Positions 15,941 to 25,044 of a stretch of DNA of 41,248 nucleotides are shown here, piece after piece. The position numbers and the translations under genes are program-made. The notes under the pieces are model-generated. The model was not told the DNA's origin. It saw only the letters and a list, made by a program, of their open reading frames with translations, and searched no databases. Position 1 is the first letter of the stretch. The number at the start of each line of letters is the position of its first letter. Source of the DNA: an uncultured Pelagibacteraceae bacterium (GTDB lineage: Bacteria > Pseudomonadota > Alphaproteobacteria > Pelagibacterales > Pelagibacteraceae); assembly GCA_902523495.1 (NCBI GenBank), contig CABYZU010000008.1:1-41248 (forward strand), written 5' to 3'.

Positions 15941-17370
15941 TTCCAACCACCTACCGATTTGACCTCTAAAAATTCTTGAAGACCATGTTCGCCTGCTTCT
16001 CTTCCGATTCCTGAATGTTTAAAACCACCAAATGGAGTATCAATGGCAATTCCTGCACCATTTACATCAACCATTCCAGATCTTAATTTTTTGGCAACTC
16101 TTCTTGCTTTATCTTGATCTTGAGTTTGAATATAATTTGTTAAACCATAAGGAGTGTCGTTAGCTATTTTTATAGCTTCATCTTCGGTTTCGAATGGGAT
16201 CACAGACAAAACAGGTCCAAATATTTCGGTTTTAGCAATTTCCATTTTATTATTTACGTCGATAAACACTGTTGGTTTTACATAATATCCTTTTTCTAGA
16301 CCGTTGGGTTTTCCTAGTCCCCCAGCTATTAGTTTAGCACCCTCATCAATACCTTTTTGAATTAAAGTCTGAATCTTATTAAATTGTGTTTCTGAAACTA
16401 CGGGGCCAATATGTTCTCCTTCTTTATTTGGATCGCCCACTTTCATTTCTTCAGAAAATTTTTTTAATTTTTCAACTGCTTGATTATAATTAGATTTTTC
16501 AATAAGCATTCTTGTTGGCGCATTACAAGATTGGCCAGAATTTTTAAAACATCTTAAAGCACCCCATTCAATGGCACTTGGGTCTGCATCTTTAAAGATA
16601 ATGTTAGCTCCTTTACCACCTAATTCTAAACTCACTCTTTTAAAATCACTTGCAGCATTTTGTGAAATTAATGCTCCAGCTCTTGTGGATCCGGTAAAAG
16701 AAATCATATCAATGTCTGGATGGCGAGTTAATGCTTCTCCGGTCGTAGAACCATCACCATTGACCAAATTAAAAACTCCTGGAGGAAAATTAGTTTCATC
16801 AATTAATTCAGCTAAAATCATCGATGACAATGGCGCAAGCTCAGATGGTTTCAAAACCATTGTACATCCAGAAGCTATCGCGGGTATAACCTTCAAGCAC
16901 ACTTGATTCATTGGCCAATTCCAAGGTGTAATTAATGCACAAACTCCTTTAGGTTCATAAATAAGTCTTTGATTTGGTGCATGATCACCTAAAGGTTTTT
17001 CAAATTCAAAGTTTTTCAAATGTCTAATGAAAGACTTTATATGTGCTGCGCCAGTGCCTGCCTGAAGCTTTGTGGCAAAATCCTTAGGAGCACCCATTTC
17101 TAAGGTAATTGCTTTTGCAATATCCGCCCACCTTTTTTTATAATTTTCGTAGAGTTTTTCTAATAACTTTATTCTGTCTTCTTTCAAAGAAAAAGCCCAA
17201 GTCTCATAAGCTTTTTTAGCTGAACTTACAGCATGATCTACGTCTTCTTTATTACCTAAAGTTATAACAGCACTATTTTCCTCTGTTGCAGGATTAATAA
17301 CTTTAATCTCCTGTGTGCTTTTAGGCTCTTGCCATTTACCTTCAATATAAAAATTCTTTTTATTCTCCAT
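15937..17370 (-). CDS. NAD(P)-dependent aldehyde dehydrogenase
   Basis: 477 residues. Landmarks of the ALDH superfamily: ITPWNWPMNQVCLKVIPA (cofactor site), SFTGSTRAGALI, SLELGGKGANIIF (general base Glu) and KNSGQSCNAPTR with the catalytic Cys, plus EIFGPVLSVIPF and SGMVDVNGAGIAIDTPFGGF. Aldehyde specificity cannot be read directly. It begins 17 bases after the agmatinase-family gene, so the two are probably one transcript; that makes an aminoaldehyde such as 4-aminobutanal plausible. Its stop shares four bases with argE. Confidence 0.92.
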   Translation of the reverse strand: MENKKNFYIEGKWQEPKSTQEIKVINPATEENSAVITLGNKEDVDHAVSSAKKAYETWAFSLKEDRIKLLEKLYENYKKRWADIAKAITLEMGAPKDFATKLQAGTGAAHIKSFIRHLKNFEFEKPLGDHAPNQRLIYEPKGVCALITPWNWPMNQVCLKVIPAIASGCTMVLKPSELAPLSSMILAELIDETNFPPGVFNLVNGDGSTTGEALTRHPDIDMISFTGSTRAGALISQNAASDFKRVSLELGGKGANIIFKDADPSAIEWGALRCFKNSGQSCNAPTRMLIEKSNYNQAVEKLKKFSEEMKVGDPNKEGEHIGPVVSETQFNKIQTLIQKGIDEGAKLIAGGLGKPNGLEKGYYVKPTVFIDVNNKMEIAKTEIFGPVLSVIPFETEDEAIKIANDTPYGLTNYIQTQDQDKARRVAKKLRSGMVDVNGAGIAIDTPFGGFKHSGIGREAGEHGLQEFLEVKSVGGWN

Positions 17371-17387
17371 AAAAAATTAAGCCTTGA

Positions 17388-18347
17388 TTATTTTTTTGCA
17401 AATAAATTTGTTAATTCATATACTATAGTTGCAGCAGCAAGAGAAGTAACTTCAGCATGATCATATGCTGGAGAAACTTCAACCACATCTGCTGATATTA
17501 AATTTAATCCAGATAAACCTCTAAGAACATTGACCATTTCTCTTGAAGTCATTCCAGCTATTTCTGGAGTGCCTGTGCCAGGGGCAAAAGCAGGATCCAA
17601 TACATCTATATCTATAGATAAGTACAAAGGATTATTTCCAACCCTTTTTTTAATTCTTTCAGCAATTTTATCTGTGCCCTGTGTTTGGAATTCATCACAA
17701 TGAATTATTTTAAACCCAAAACTTTCATCATTTTTTAAATCCTCTCTACTATATAATGGACCTCTTATACCTACATGCATAGAGGCATCATCTAAAAATA
17801 AGTTTTCTTCTCTCGCTCTTCTAAAGGGTGTACCATGTGTATAAGGTGCACCAAAATATGTATCCCAAGTATCTAGATGAGCATCAAAATGAACTAGAGC
17901 TACTGGACCATTATTAATTTTGTTAACAGCCTTTAACAATGGAAATGCAATTGTGTGGTCACCCCCTAAACTTATAATGCTTCCAACTTTATTTAGTAAT
18001 TCCTCAGCACCTGCTTCTATCTGTTTGATTGCCTCTTCAATATTAAAAGGATTACAAGTAATATCCCCAGCATCAGCAACTTGTTGAACTTTAAAAGGTT
18101 CAACATCATAATTTGGATGATAATTTGTTCTTAAGTGTCGTGAGGCTTGTCTAATACTTTGGGGTCCAAATCTTGCACCTGGTCTAAAACTCGTGCCCGC
18201 ATCAAATGGGATACCAACAATTGCAATATCGCAACTTTCAACATCTCTTAACTCAGGTAATCTTGCAAACGTTGACGGACCAGCAAACCGAGGCACTTTG
18301 GTTCCACTTATTGGCTGTATTGGATCTTTATTTCCTTTTTTTTTCAC
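17388..18347 (-). CDS. speB: Agmatinase-family ureohydrolase
   Basis: 319 residues. All three binuclear manganese motifs are intact: SLGGDHTIAFP, VHFDAHLDTWD and SIDIDVLDPAFAPGTGTPE. The family hydrolyses guanidino compounds to urea plus an amine; agmatine (giving putrescine) is the classical substrate, 4-guanidinobutyrate the main alternative, since guanidinobutyrases share this length and motifs. Co-transcription with an aldehyde dehydrogenase 17 bases downstream suggests catabolism rather than polyamine synthesis. The divergent exported protein gene starts 41 bases away. The speB symbol is used in the family sense only. Confidence 0.85.
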   Translation of the reverse strand: MKKKGNKDPIQPISGTKVPRFAGPSTFARLPELRDVESCDIAIVGIPFDAGTSFRPGARFGPQSIRQASRHLRTNYHPNYDVEPFKVQQVADAGDITCNPFNIEEAIKQIEAGAEELLNKVGSIISLGGDHTIAFPLLKAVNKINNGPVALVHFDAHLDTWDTYFGAPYTHGTPFRRAREENLFLDDASMHVGIRGPLYSREDLKNDESFGFKIIHCDEFQTQGTDKIAERIKKRVGNNPLYLSIDIDVLDPAFAPGTGTPEIAGMTSREMVNVLRGLSGLNLISADVVEVSPAYDHAEVTSLAAATIVYELTNLFAKK

Positions 18348-18388
18348 ATTACAATTGTATCACATTCATCTAAATTGGAATATCTTGA

Positions 18389-19123
18389 ATGTTTAAATTT
18401 ATGAACTTAATTAAATTGATCATATTATCATTATTTATTTTCACCCAAACTCAAGCTGATACGATTTATAACCTTATAAAAATTCCTAATTTAGAAATTT
18501 ATAATCTAAAAACTACTAATAAACTAAGATATTTGTATGCTAAACAACCTTTCACTCTGGGAATTGAAAAGAATATAAATTGTTATAATTCAGAAAGAGA
18601 TGTTCTAGATCAGAAATACGAGATAATTCAAAAAAATTTAAACAGATATAATCAGGAATTTTTAAAAAAAATTAATTTAAAATATATAGTTTTATGTGAG
18701 GATTTATCAATATCAAAGATTAACACTGCAGGAATTCCAGACCATGTTATGAAAACTCTAATACTTGATATAAAATTTAATGAAAATTATTTTGAAAGAG
18801 CGATACACCATGAAGTATTCCACATCATAAATGACAGTTTTAAGGAATTATTCGATGAAAAAGTTTGGTCAAACTTTAATATCAAAGAGTTTGAATATGC
18901 TGAGTGCTCTACTTGTACAGATAAACTTGGACTTGATACTTATGATAATACTGAGGGGTTTTTTTCTGAATATTCTCAATCTACAGCCTCAGAAGACATG
19001 GCTGAAGTTTTTTCTCATCTAATGATTGGAGTAGATTTAAAGAATCTTGATCCAATTTTAAAAAAGAAAGTTGAGTTTATTAAAACCAGGCTATTGAAAA
19101 TTGATCAAAATTTTATTTTATGA
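18389..19123 (+). CDS. Putative exported zinc metallopeptidase (HExxH protein)
   Basis: 244 residues, no named family recognised with certainty. A signal peptide spans about residues 1-23 (LIKLIILSLFIFTQTQA then D), so it is probably periplasmic. HHEVFHIIND at 140-149 contains the zincin motif H141-E142-x-x-H145, and STASEDMAEVFSHLM at 198-212 supplies acidic residues (E202, E206) suitable as third ligand and support. Between them is a CSTC pair at 173-176. Layout resembles putative zinc metallopeptidases with HExxH plus ExxAE. The downstream cyclophilin overlaps by 4 bases (ATGA), suggesting a shared envelope role. Met5 is a possible alternative start. Confidence 0.65.
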   Translation: MFKFMNLIKLIILSLFIFTQTQADTIYNLIKIPNLEIYNLKTTNKLRYLYAKQPFTLGIEKNINCYNSERDVLDQKYEIIQKNLNRYNQEFLKKINLKYIVLCEDLSISKINTAGIPDHVMKTLILDIKFNENYFERAIHHEVFHIINDSFKELFDEKVWSNFNIKEFEYAECSTCTDKLGLDTYDNTEGFFSEYSQSTASEDMAEVFSHLMIGVDLKNLDPILKKKVEFIKTRLLKIDQNFIL

Positions 19124-19764
19124 TTGAGAAAGTTAAAGCATCTAAGTCCGAAAAAATAATTTTTATCTTCATAATTGCTTTAGCTATTTTTTCGCTTACC
19201 TCTTTCTTTTTAATTAAAGACAAGTGTTTATTTGTAAAAAATTATGATCCAAAAAATATGAATTTTAACGTACCAGAAAATATTGCAATATTAAATATAC
19301 CTTGTGGAAATGTTGTAATTGAACTTTATCCAGATATATCACCTATCGCAGTTAAAAGATTTAAAACTTTAATCCAGTCTAAAGCATATGATGACATTGC
19401 TTTTCATAGAGTCATAAAAGACACTGTTGTACAGGCTGGTGATCTTGAATTTGGAAAAAAAGGAAACATAGATTATGGAAAAGTTGGAACTGGTAAATCA
19501 GGTTTGGGTACGATTAATTCAGAAATAGATGCTCCATTTAATTTTGATAAAGGTAGTGTAGGATTAGCCAGAACACAAAAATATAATACCGAGGATAGTC
19601 AATTCTTCATAATTCTTAGAGATGAACCTTTATTTGAAACTGAATATACACCAATTGGAAAAGTGATTTATGGAATTAAAGCATTAGAAAAAATTAAATA
19701 TCTAGATAAATCTCAATATGTGCTAAGACCAGATTTTATTAATACCATAAGAATGTTAAAATAG
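19120..19764 (+). CDS. Membrane-anchored cyclophilin-type peptidyl-prolyl isomerase
   Basis: 214 residues. One N-terminal membrane helix (about residues 11-29, IIFIFIIALAIFSLTSFFL) anchors a cyclophilin domain facing the periplasm. Family motifs: ISPIAVKRFKTL, DDIAFHRVIKDTVVQAGD (substrate-binding FHRVI and Q) and EDSQFFIILRDEPLFETEYTPIGKV. It isomerises X-Pro bonds during folding of exported proteins. Its start overlaps the preceding metallopeptidase-like gene by 4 bases, so translation is coupled. The stop is 1 base from the convergent methyltransferase stop. Confidence 0.9.
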   Translation: MIEKVKASKSEKIIFIFIIALAIFSLTSFFLIKDKCLFVKNYDPKNMNFNVPENIAILNIPCGNVVIELYPDISPIAVKRFKTLIQSKAYDDIAFHRVIKDTVVQAGDLEFGKKGNIDYGKVGTGKSGLGTINSEIDAPFNFDKGSVGLARTQKYNTEDSQFFIILRDEPLFETEYTPIGKVIYGIKALEKIKYLDKSQYVLRPDFINTIRMLK

Positions 19765-19765
19765 T

Positions 19766-20623
19766 TTAATTTTTTTTAATTAAAACATTATTAAAATAAA
19801 ACCAATTTTTTAAGTCTTTTAACAAATTTTTTAAAGATGGGTTAAATTTGCTTTTAAAATTAATTATATTAAGATCGTACTTTTTGGTTAAGTAATCAAA
19901 TGATTTTCTATTAAATGTATTTATATGCTCTAAAGGATGGGCTGCGTCTTTATTGGGTATGTAATTTTTTGTAAGTTGATACTTCAACAGAAATGATGAT
20001 GGATAATTTAACAAAATAAATCCTCCTTTTTTAAGATTTGGGAGAAATTCTTTAAAAATTTGATGAGGATCGGTTATATGCTCAATAGTTTGATCTGAAT
20101 AGATAAAATCATATTGATTTATATATTTCTTTAAATCTTCAATTACATTTATTCCTTTCTTTTTCATAAAATCAATTCTATTTTTTGATAATTCAAACGC
20201 ATCAACATTGAGTCCTCTCTCTTTTGCTCTTGATGCCCAAAAACCCCATCCTGCACCAAACTCTAATATCCTGATTTTTTTATTTTTAAATATTTTTTTT
20301 ATCAATCTTATTTCATTATCATATTTTAAATTTAAATTTTTTGAATCTATTTTTTTTTGCAAACTTTTTTCGGGAGAAATAATCTTGTCATAAAGTTCAA
20401 TTGAAAATTCTTTATCTGGTATATATTTTTGAAAAATTAATTTACAATCATTACATTCTAATAATACATAATCGTATTTATTAAGAAAATTAGTTGGCAT
20501 ATTACCATTGTAATAATCATATAAAAATTTTGATATTTTTTCATCTTTGTAAGAAATACTAAATAATATTTTAAATTTTGAATTAAAACAAACTGGACAG
20601 TTAGTTCTTTCAATCAATTGCAT
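19766..20623 (-). CDS. Class I SAM-dependent methyltransferase with N-terminal Cys pairs
   Basis: 285 residues. The N-terminus has CPVC and, some 45 residues later, CNDC, a probable zinc-binding knuckle. The SAM-binding motif is IRILEFGAGWGFWASRAKERG followed by acidic VDAFELS; DFIYSDQTIEHITDPHQIFKEF and LKKGGFILLNYPS are motifs II/III. Proteins with this architecture often methylate sugars or other small metabolites in surface or natural-product pathways, but no substrate is evident. It directly abuts the fadN-like gene with no spacer, and base composition is more AT-rich than its neighbour. Confidence 0.75.
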   Translation of the reverse strand: MQLIERTNCPVCFNSKFKILFSISYKDEKISKFLYDYYNGNMPTNFLNKYDYVLLECNDCKLIFQKYIPDKEFSIELYDKIISPEKSLQKKIDSKNLNLKYDNEIRLIKKIFKNKKIRILEFGAGWGFWASRAKERGLNVDAFELSKNRIDFMKKKGINVIEDLKKYINQYDFIYSDQTIEHITDPHQIFKEFLPNLKKGGFILLNYPSSFLLKYQLTKNYIPNKDAAHPLEHINTFNRKSFDYLTKKYDLNIINFKSKFNPSLKNLLKDLKNWFYFNNVLIKKN

Positions 20624-22849
20624 TTAATTTACTAATGGTTTCCCTGTTGCTAGGGTGAATCTAATCCTTTCTTGGGTTTTTTTTGTTTCAATTAATTTCA
20701 TAAAAGCATCAAGCTCTAATTTAAATAAATCATCTTCAGAAAGAGTTTTTTCAACTGTGGTTTCACCTCCACTTAAAACATGAGCTAATTCCTTTGCAAC
20801 CTCTACTCCATGATCTAATATAACCTTATCATTGTAAAGTTTTTCTAAAATCTTATCCATCTTACCAATCACTGACTTTCCTGGTAAATTAAACTTAAGT
20901 TCCTCAGGTGGCGTAAAATCCTTATTTTCATTTAAAATTTTTTTAGAAACTTCTAATAAACTATTTCTATTCATTATTTTTTTATCACTTGGTCTTAGAT
21001 ATTTCATTGGTTCTGCTTCAACTGGTGATGTAGCCGTCTTCCCATATCCAATGATATCAAAAACTTTTAGAGGCGCATAATTGGGATCTTTTTTTGCTTC
21101 ATCAGTTTCAAGCCATCTTGCTAACATTTCTTTACATCCTCCTCCTGCTGGAATTAAACCTACTATAGTTTCAACTAATCCAACTACAATATTTGTATGC
21201 GATGCTACAAAATTACTTTGAACCATAACTTCAAAACCACCACCTAATGTTAATCCTGATGGAGCTGAAATAACTGGATATTTCGAATATTTTAAATGTT
21301 TGCATGTTTCTTGAAAATATTTAATAAATTTTTCAACTGATTTAAAATTTCCTTTCTCTACAAAGTTCATTGTATAAGATAAATTAACTCCTGCGGAAAA
21401 TTGCATACTTTCATTTATGATTATTAAAGGTTTGTCAGTTGCGTTTTTAAGAGCATCCATGGACTCATAATCAAGAGCGTTAGCCTTAGTAATAAATTCT
21501 ACAATATTATAATCTTCGTATCTGTATATATTTGCAGATTTATTTTTATCTAATTTTAAAGCAGTAGGTTTAATTTTTCCTAAAGTTTCTATATTAGTAT
21601 ATAGTTGCCTTTCACCATAAAAATTTTCATTCTTGGACTTATAGAGCTTTTCCAAAAAAGAGTTGTTTTTAACTTCACCCTCTCTTTTAAAAAAGTTCTT
21701 AACACCAATTTCTTTAAGCATTTCAAAAGGTCCCATTGCCCAATTAAAGCCTAATCGCATTGCTTCATCTATGTCATTAAAATTAGACGTAACATTTGGA
21801 ACTAATGATGATGCATATTTAATTATTTTTGATGTTATAGACCACCCATATTCACCATATTTATCTTCTCTATTAATCAAATTTATTAGATCAAATCTTT
21901 CGAAATCTATCTTGGGTTTTTCTATGGGAAAGTAATTAATTATTTTATAATTAAATGCTTCCAAAACATTTGGTCCTTCCCCTTTCCTATTTAATCTATA
22001 AAAACCTCCTTTACCCTTTCTTCCAGTAAAACCTCTATTAACCATTTCGGTTATGAAAGGAATTTCTCTTGAGACCTCGTGAAAATCATCATTTTCTGGA
22101 AGCTCTTTTTTAAAACTTTTCAAAACATCTAACATTAGATCTATTCCAATTAAATCATAAAGGCCGAAAACACCTGTTTTCGGGATGCCCATAGGTCTTC
22201 CAAATATTGCATCTGCCTCTTCTACTGAAAGTTTCATTTTGAAGGCTTCCATCATTGCAACTTGCATTGCGTATACGCCCACCCTATTTCCTAAAAAGCC
22301 TGGTGTATCATTACAAATGATTGCACCTTTTCCTAATTCAGTTTCACAAAATTCTTTTAAATAATTAATTTTGTTAAGATCATTATTTTCATTTTTAACT
22401 ATTTCTAATAGACCCATATATCTAACGGGGTTAAAAAAATGTGTGATACAGAAATCTTTTTTTTCCACATCAGTTAAATGTTGAGATAAGACTTTAATCG
22501 GGATTGAAGAAGTATTTGAAGAAACTATTGCTCCATTTTTTCTCTCTTTAAATATTTTTTCATAAATTTGATGTTTGACATCAATTCTTTCAACAACTGC
22601 CTCAACTATCCAATCTGCATCCTTAACTACATCAAAATTATCACTTATATTACCAACTTTGATATTATTAATTTTTGATTTATCAATTAGTAAAGGAGGT
22701 CTAGACTTATGAATTCTATCTCTTGCTTTTTCACTTATTTCAGTTTTTAAATCAAGCAAAGTAACAGGTATATTTGCGTTACATAAATGAGCGGCTATTC
22801 CACTTCCCATTGTTCCTGAACCAATCACAACTACGTTTTTAATTTTCAT
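20624..22849 (-). CDS. Bifunctional 3-hydroxyacyl-CoA dehydrogenase / enoyl-CoA hydratase (FadN-type order)
   Basis: 741 residues. NAD-binding motif VIGSGTMGSGIAAHL is at the very N-terminus; ITHFFNPVRYMGLLEIV carries the catalytic His of the dehydrogenase; TPGFLGNRVGVYAM and GIPKTGVFGLYDLIG continue it. The C-terminal crotonase domain has PSGLTLGGGFEVMV and VVGLVETIVGLIPAGGG, so both catalytic glutamates appear present. Dehydrogenase-then-hydratase is the reverse of FadB/FadJ and matches the FadN type. It catalyses two successive beta-oxidation steps. No thiolase or acyl-CoA dehydrogenase lies in the window. It follows potC after 12 bases and so is probably read from the transporter transcript. 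Confidence 0.88.
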   Translation of the reverse strand: MKIKNVVVIGSGTMGSGIAAHLCNANIPVTLLDLKTEISEKARDRIHKSRPPLLIDKSKINNIKVGNISDNFDVVKDADWIVEAVVERIDVKHQIYEKIFKERKNGAIVSSNTSSIPIKVLSQHLTDVEKKDFCITHFFNPVRYMGLLEIVKNENNDLNKINYLKEFCETELGKGAIICNDTPGFLGNRVGVYAMQVAMMEAFKMKLSVEEADAIFGRPMGIPKTGVFGLYDLIGIDLMLDVLKSFKKELPENDDFHEVSREIPFITEMVNRGFTGRKGKGGFYRLNRKGEGPNVLEAFNYKIINYFPIEKPKIDFERFDLINLINREDKYGEYGWSITSKIIKYASSLVPNVTSNFNDIDEAMRLGFNWAMGPFEMLKEIGVKNFFKREGEVKNNSFLEKLYKSKNENFYGERQLYTNIETLGKIKPTALKLDKNKSANIYRYEDYNIVEFITKANALDYESMDALKNATDKPLIIINESMQFSAGVNLSYTMNFVEKGNFKSVEKFIKYFQETCKHLKYSKYPVISAPSGLTLGGGFEVMVQSNFVASHTNIVVGLVETIVGLIPAGGGCKEMLARWLETDEAKKDPNYAPLKVFDIIGYGKTATSPVEAEPMKYLRPSDKKIMNRNSLLEVSKKILNENKDFTPPEELKFNLPGKSVIGKMDKILEKLYNDKVILDHGVEVAKELAHVLSGGETTVEKTLSEDDLFKLELDAFMKLIETKKTQERIRFTLATGKPLVN

Positions 22850-22861
22850 TTAAAGATTTTA

Positions 22862-23716
22862 CTATTGATTAATGCCTCTGAGCCTCTCAGATCTTCTTCT
22901 TAAGAGTTCAGCGGTCACTAAAATTAAAGTCGATAATACAATTAGACAAGTCGCAACAGCTAGTATCGTTGGACTTAGTTGTTCTCTTAAACCCGTCCAC
23001 ATTTGAATCGGTATAGTAGTATTTTCAAGCCCTGCTAAAAATAACACCACTACTACTTCGTCGAATGATGTCACAAATGCAAATAATCCACCAGAAATTA
23101 CGCCTGGCAAAATTAAAGGCAAAGTTATTTTCATAAAAGTGTTTACTGGATTACTTCCAAGACTTGCAGCAGCTCTTGTTACACTATGATCGAATCCTGA
23201 TAATGTTGCTGTAACTGTGATTACTACAAACGGCGTGCCTAAAACAATGTGTGCAAGAACAATACCTGTGTGGGTTGCTGCCAAACCAGCTTTGGCCATA
23301 AAGAAAAAAATTGCAACACCAGATATAATAAGAGGAACAATCATTGGTGAGATTAACACTGCCATAATTAAACCTTTGTAAGGCATATGTCTGCTACTCA
23401 AACCTAAGGCTGCAACAGTTCCAAGTAAAACTGAACCAATGGTTGCAAAAATAGCAATGATGAAACTATTTTTTGCTGCTAAGCCCCATGGATTTTTAGT
23501 TCCGTAAATCATATCTTGATACCATCTTAGAGAAAATGCATCAGGATCTAGTCGTTTCATTCCATCAGAAAAAACTAAAAATTCCTCAGCATTGAAAGAT
23601 AATGGAAAAATTACAAATAATGGAGCAATAAGAAAGAAGAAAACCGCTGCACAAATTGTCAGATAAATATAGTGCCAAATTCTATAATGGGTTTCAGTAT
23701 ATTTAGGTAAAGCCAT
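22862..23716 (-). CDS. Polyamine-type ABC transporter permease (PotC-like)
   Basis: 284 residues with about six membrane helices, PotC/YdcV type. LPLILPGVISGGLFAFVTSFDEVVVVLFLAG is split here as the EAA-like loop SLGSNPVNTFMKITLPL plus SFDEVVVVLFL, both diagnostic for the PotC branch. SFNAEEFLVF and LRWYQDM near the N-terminus are also typical. It pairs with the PotB-like protein (4-base gap) to form the pore. Transported solute is uncertain; see the doeA-like entry for a non-polyamine possibility. Confidence 0.88.
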   Translation of the reverse strand: MALPKYTETHYRIWHYIYLTICAAVFFFLIAPLFVIFPLSFNAEEFLVFSDGMKRLDPDAFSLRWYQDMIYGTKNPWGLAAKNSFIIAIFATIGSVLLGTVAALGLSSRHMPYKGLIMAVLISPMIVPLIISGVAIFFFMAKAGLAATHTGIVLAHIVLGTPFVVITVTATLSGFDHSVTRAAASLGSNPVNTFMKITLPLILPGVISGGLFAFVTSFDEVVVVLFLAGLENTTIPIQMWTGLREQLSPTILAVATCLIVLSTLILVTAELLRRRSERLRGINQ

Positions 23717-23720
23717 TTTT

Positions 23721-24974
23721 TTATCCCAATTTAATATTATCTATTCCAACCAATTTATTATAGAGCCAATAAATAACTAAAACTCCACTTAATAACATTA
23801 GTCCCATTGCTGATGCAAAACTCCAGTCTAATGTACTCTTCATGTGAAATGCAATTTGGTTACTTATTAAAGTACCTGAAGCCCCTCCAACCAAAGCAGG
23901 AGTTATATAATAACCAATAGCTAAAATAAAAACCAACAAACAACCAGCCCCTATACCTGGAATTGTTAATGGAAAATAAACTTTCCAAAATGCTATGAAA
24001 GGCGTTCCTCCTAAAGACTTTCCTGCCCTCATTAAACTTGGGGAGATTGTTTTCATCACACTATAAAGAGGCAAGACCATAAAAGGTAACAATATTTGTG
24101 TCATCGCAACGTAACTTCCTGTCTTGTTAAACATCATTTCAATCCTATTGTCATCTGACACTAATCCAATCATTACAAAAAAATCATTTACTATTCCTTG
24201 TTGTTGTAACAAAATCATCCAACTAGCCGTCCTAACGAGTAACGATGTCCAGAAAGGAAGTAAAACACAAATCATTAATAAGTTACTGTACTTCATGGGT
24301 AAAGTTGCTAATAAATGGGCTATTGGATAAGCCATAAGAAAACAGAACACTGTAACAAAAAATGCGATTTCTAAAGTTCTAAGCCACAAAATTCTATGAA
24401 CTCTTCTGTCTTCAGCTACATTAACTATTTTTCCTTTTTCATTTTCATACATATCCATACCTTTTAAATATTTTTGGTATGTATATGCTGGAGCTCTTCG
24501 TTTAATTGCTCTCCAGTATTCCACATCTGCCCACCTTTTATGAACAGCCATAATTTGTTCTTTATAATTTCCTTCTTCAAAAGATTTAGATTTTCGTCTT
24601 AATTTTTTAATAATACTTTTAAAGCCGTTCTTAGTGTAATTAAGTTGTGTTGATAATTTTCCTTCACGTTCTTCCTCAATTAATTTTTGAAAGTCAAAAT
24701 AAAATGCTTCAAATACTTCCTCTGGTGGTAGCTCTTGCCCATCCCATGTTTCCATTGATTTATAAGTTTTAGGAAGCATTTCTGTTACCATTTTGTCATC
24801 CACACTTCTCATAAGCATATCGCCAATTGGAAACACATAGGTAATAATTATAAATAATAATAAAGGAGCAACTAATAAAAAAGCCTTAATCTTATTCTTT
24901 TTTTCAGCTTTCTTTAAACTAACCTCTAAAGGAATTCCATCGGTTGTTAAAATTTGTTTATTTTCTGAGCTCAT
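23721..24974 (-). CDS. Polyamine-type ABC transporter permease (PotB-like) with long periplasmic insert
   Basis: 417 residues, well above the roughly 280 of E. coli PotB. A first membrane helix at about residues 30-50 (AFLLVAPLLLFIIITYVFP) is followed by some 145 hydrophilic, highly charged residues before helix 2 (about residue 200). The remaining core is canonical: LLPFWTSLLVRTASWMILLQ, the EAA-like SLGGTPFIAFWKVYFPLTIPG and a C-terminal GLMLLSGVLVIYWLYNKL. Similar enlarged PotB proteins occur in marine alphaproteobacteria. Its ATG lies 8 bases past the hairpin that separates it from potD. Confidence 0.87.
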   Translation of the reverse strand: MSSENKQILTTDGIPLEVSLKKAEKKNKIKAFLLVAPLLLFIIITYVFPIGDMLMRSVDDKMVTEMLPKTYKSMETWDGQELPPEEVFEAFYFDFQKLIEEEREGKLSTQLNYTKNGFKSIIKKLRRKSKSFEEGNYKEQIMAVHKRWADVEYWRAIKRRAPAYTYQKYLKGMDMYENEKGKIVNVAEDRRVHRILWLRTLEIAFFVTVFCFLMAYPIAHLLATLPMKYSNLLMICVLLPFWTSLLVRTASWMILLQQQGIVNDFFVMIGLVSDDNRIEMMFNKTGSYVAMTQILLPFMVLPLYSVMKTISPSLMRAGKSLGGTPFIAFWKVYFPLTIPGIGAGCLLVFILAIGYYITPALVGGASGTLISNQIAFHMKSTLDWSFASAMGLMLLSGVLVIYWLYNKLVGIDNIKLG

Positions 24975-24982
24975 AAATAAAA

Positions 24983-25006
24983 AGGGCGGTTAATCATAAC
25001 CGCCCT
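24983..25006 (-). terminator. Perfect 10-bp hairpin between potD-like and potB-like genes
   Basis: AGGGCGGTTA (24983-24992) pairs perfectly with TAACCGCCCT (24997-25006) around an ATCA loop. On the minus strand it is followed by TTTTATTT, running straight into the potB ATG at 24974. It is one of only two clear GC-rich hairpins in the window. As a leaky terminator or 3'-end stabiliser it would raise potD over potB/potC. Confidence 0.75.
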
Positions 25007-25044
25007 CTAATATATTATAAAATTTTAATCTTTAAAACTTAAAA

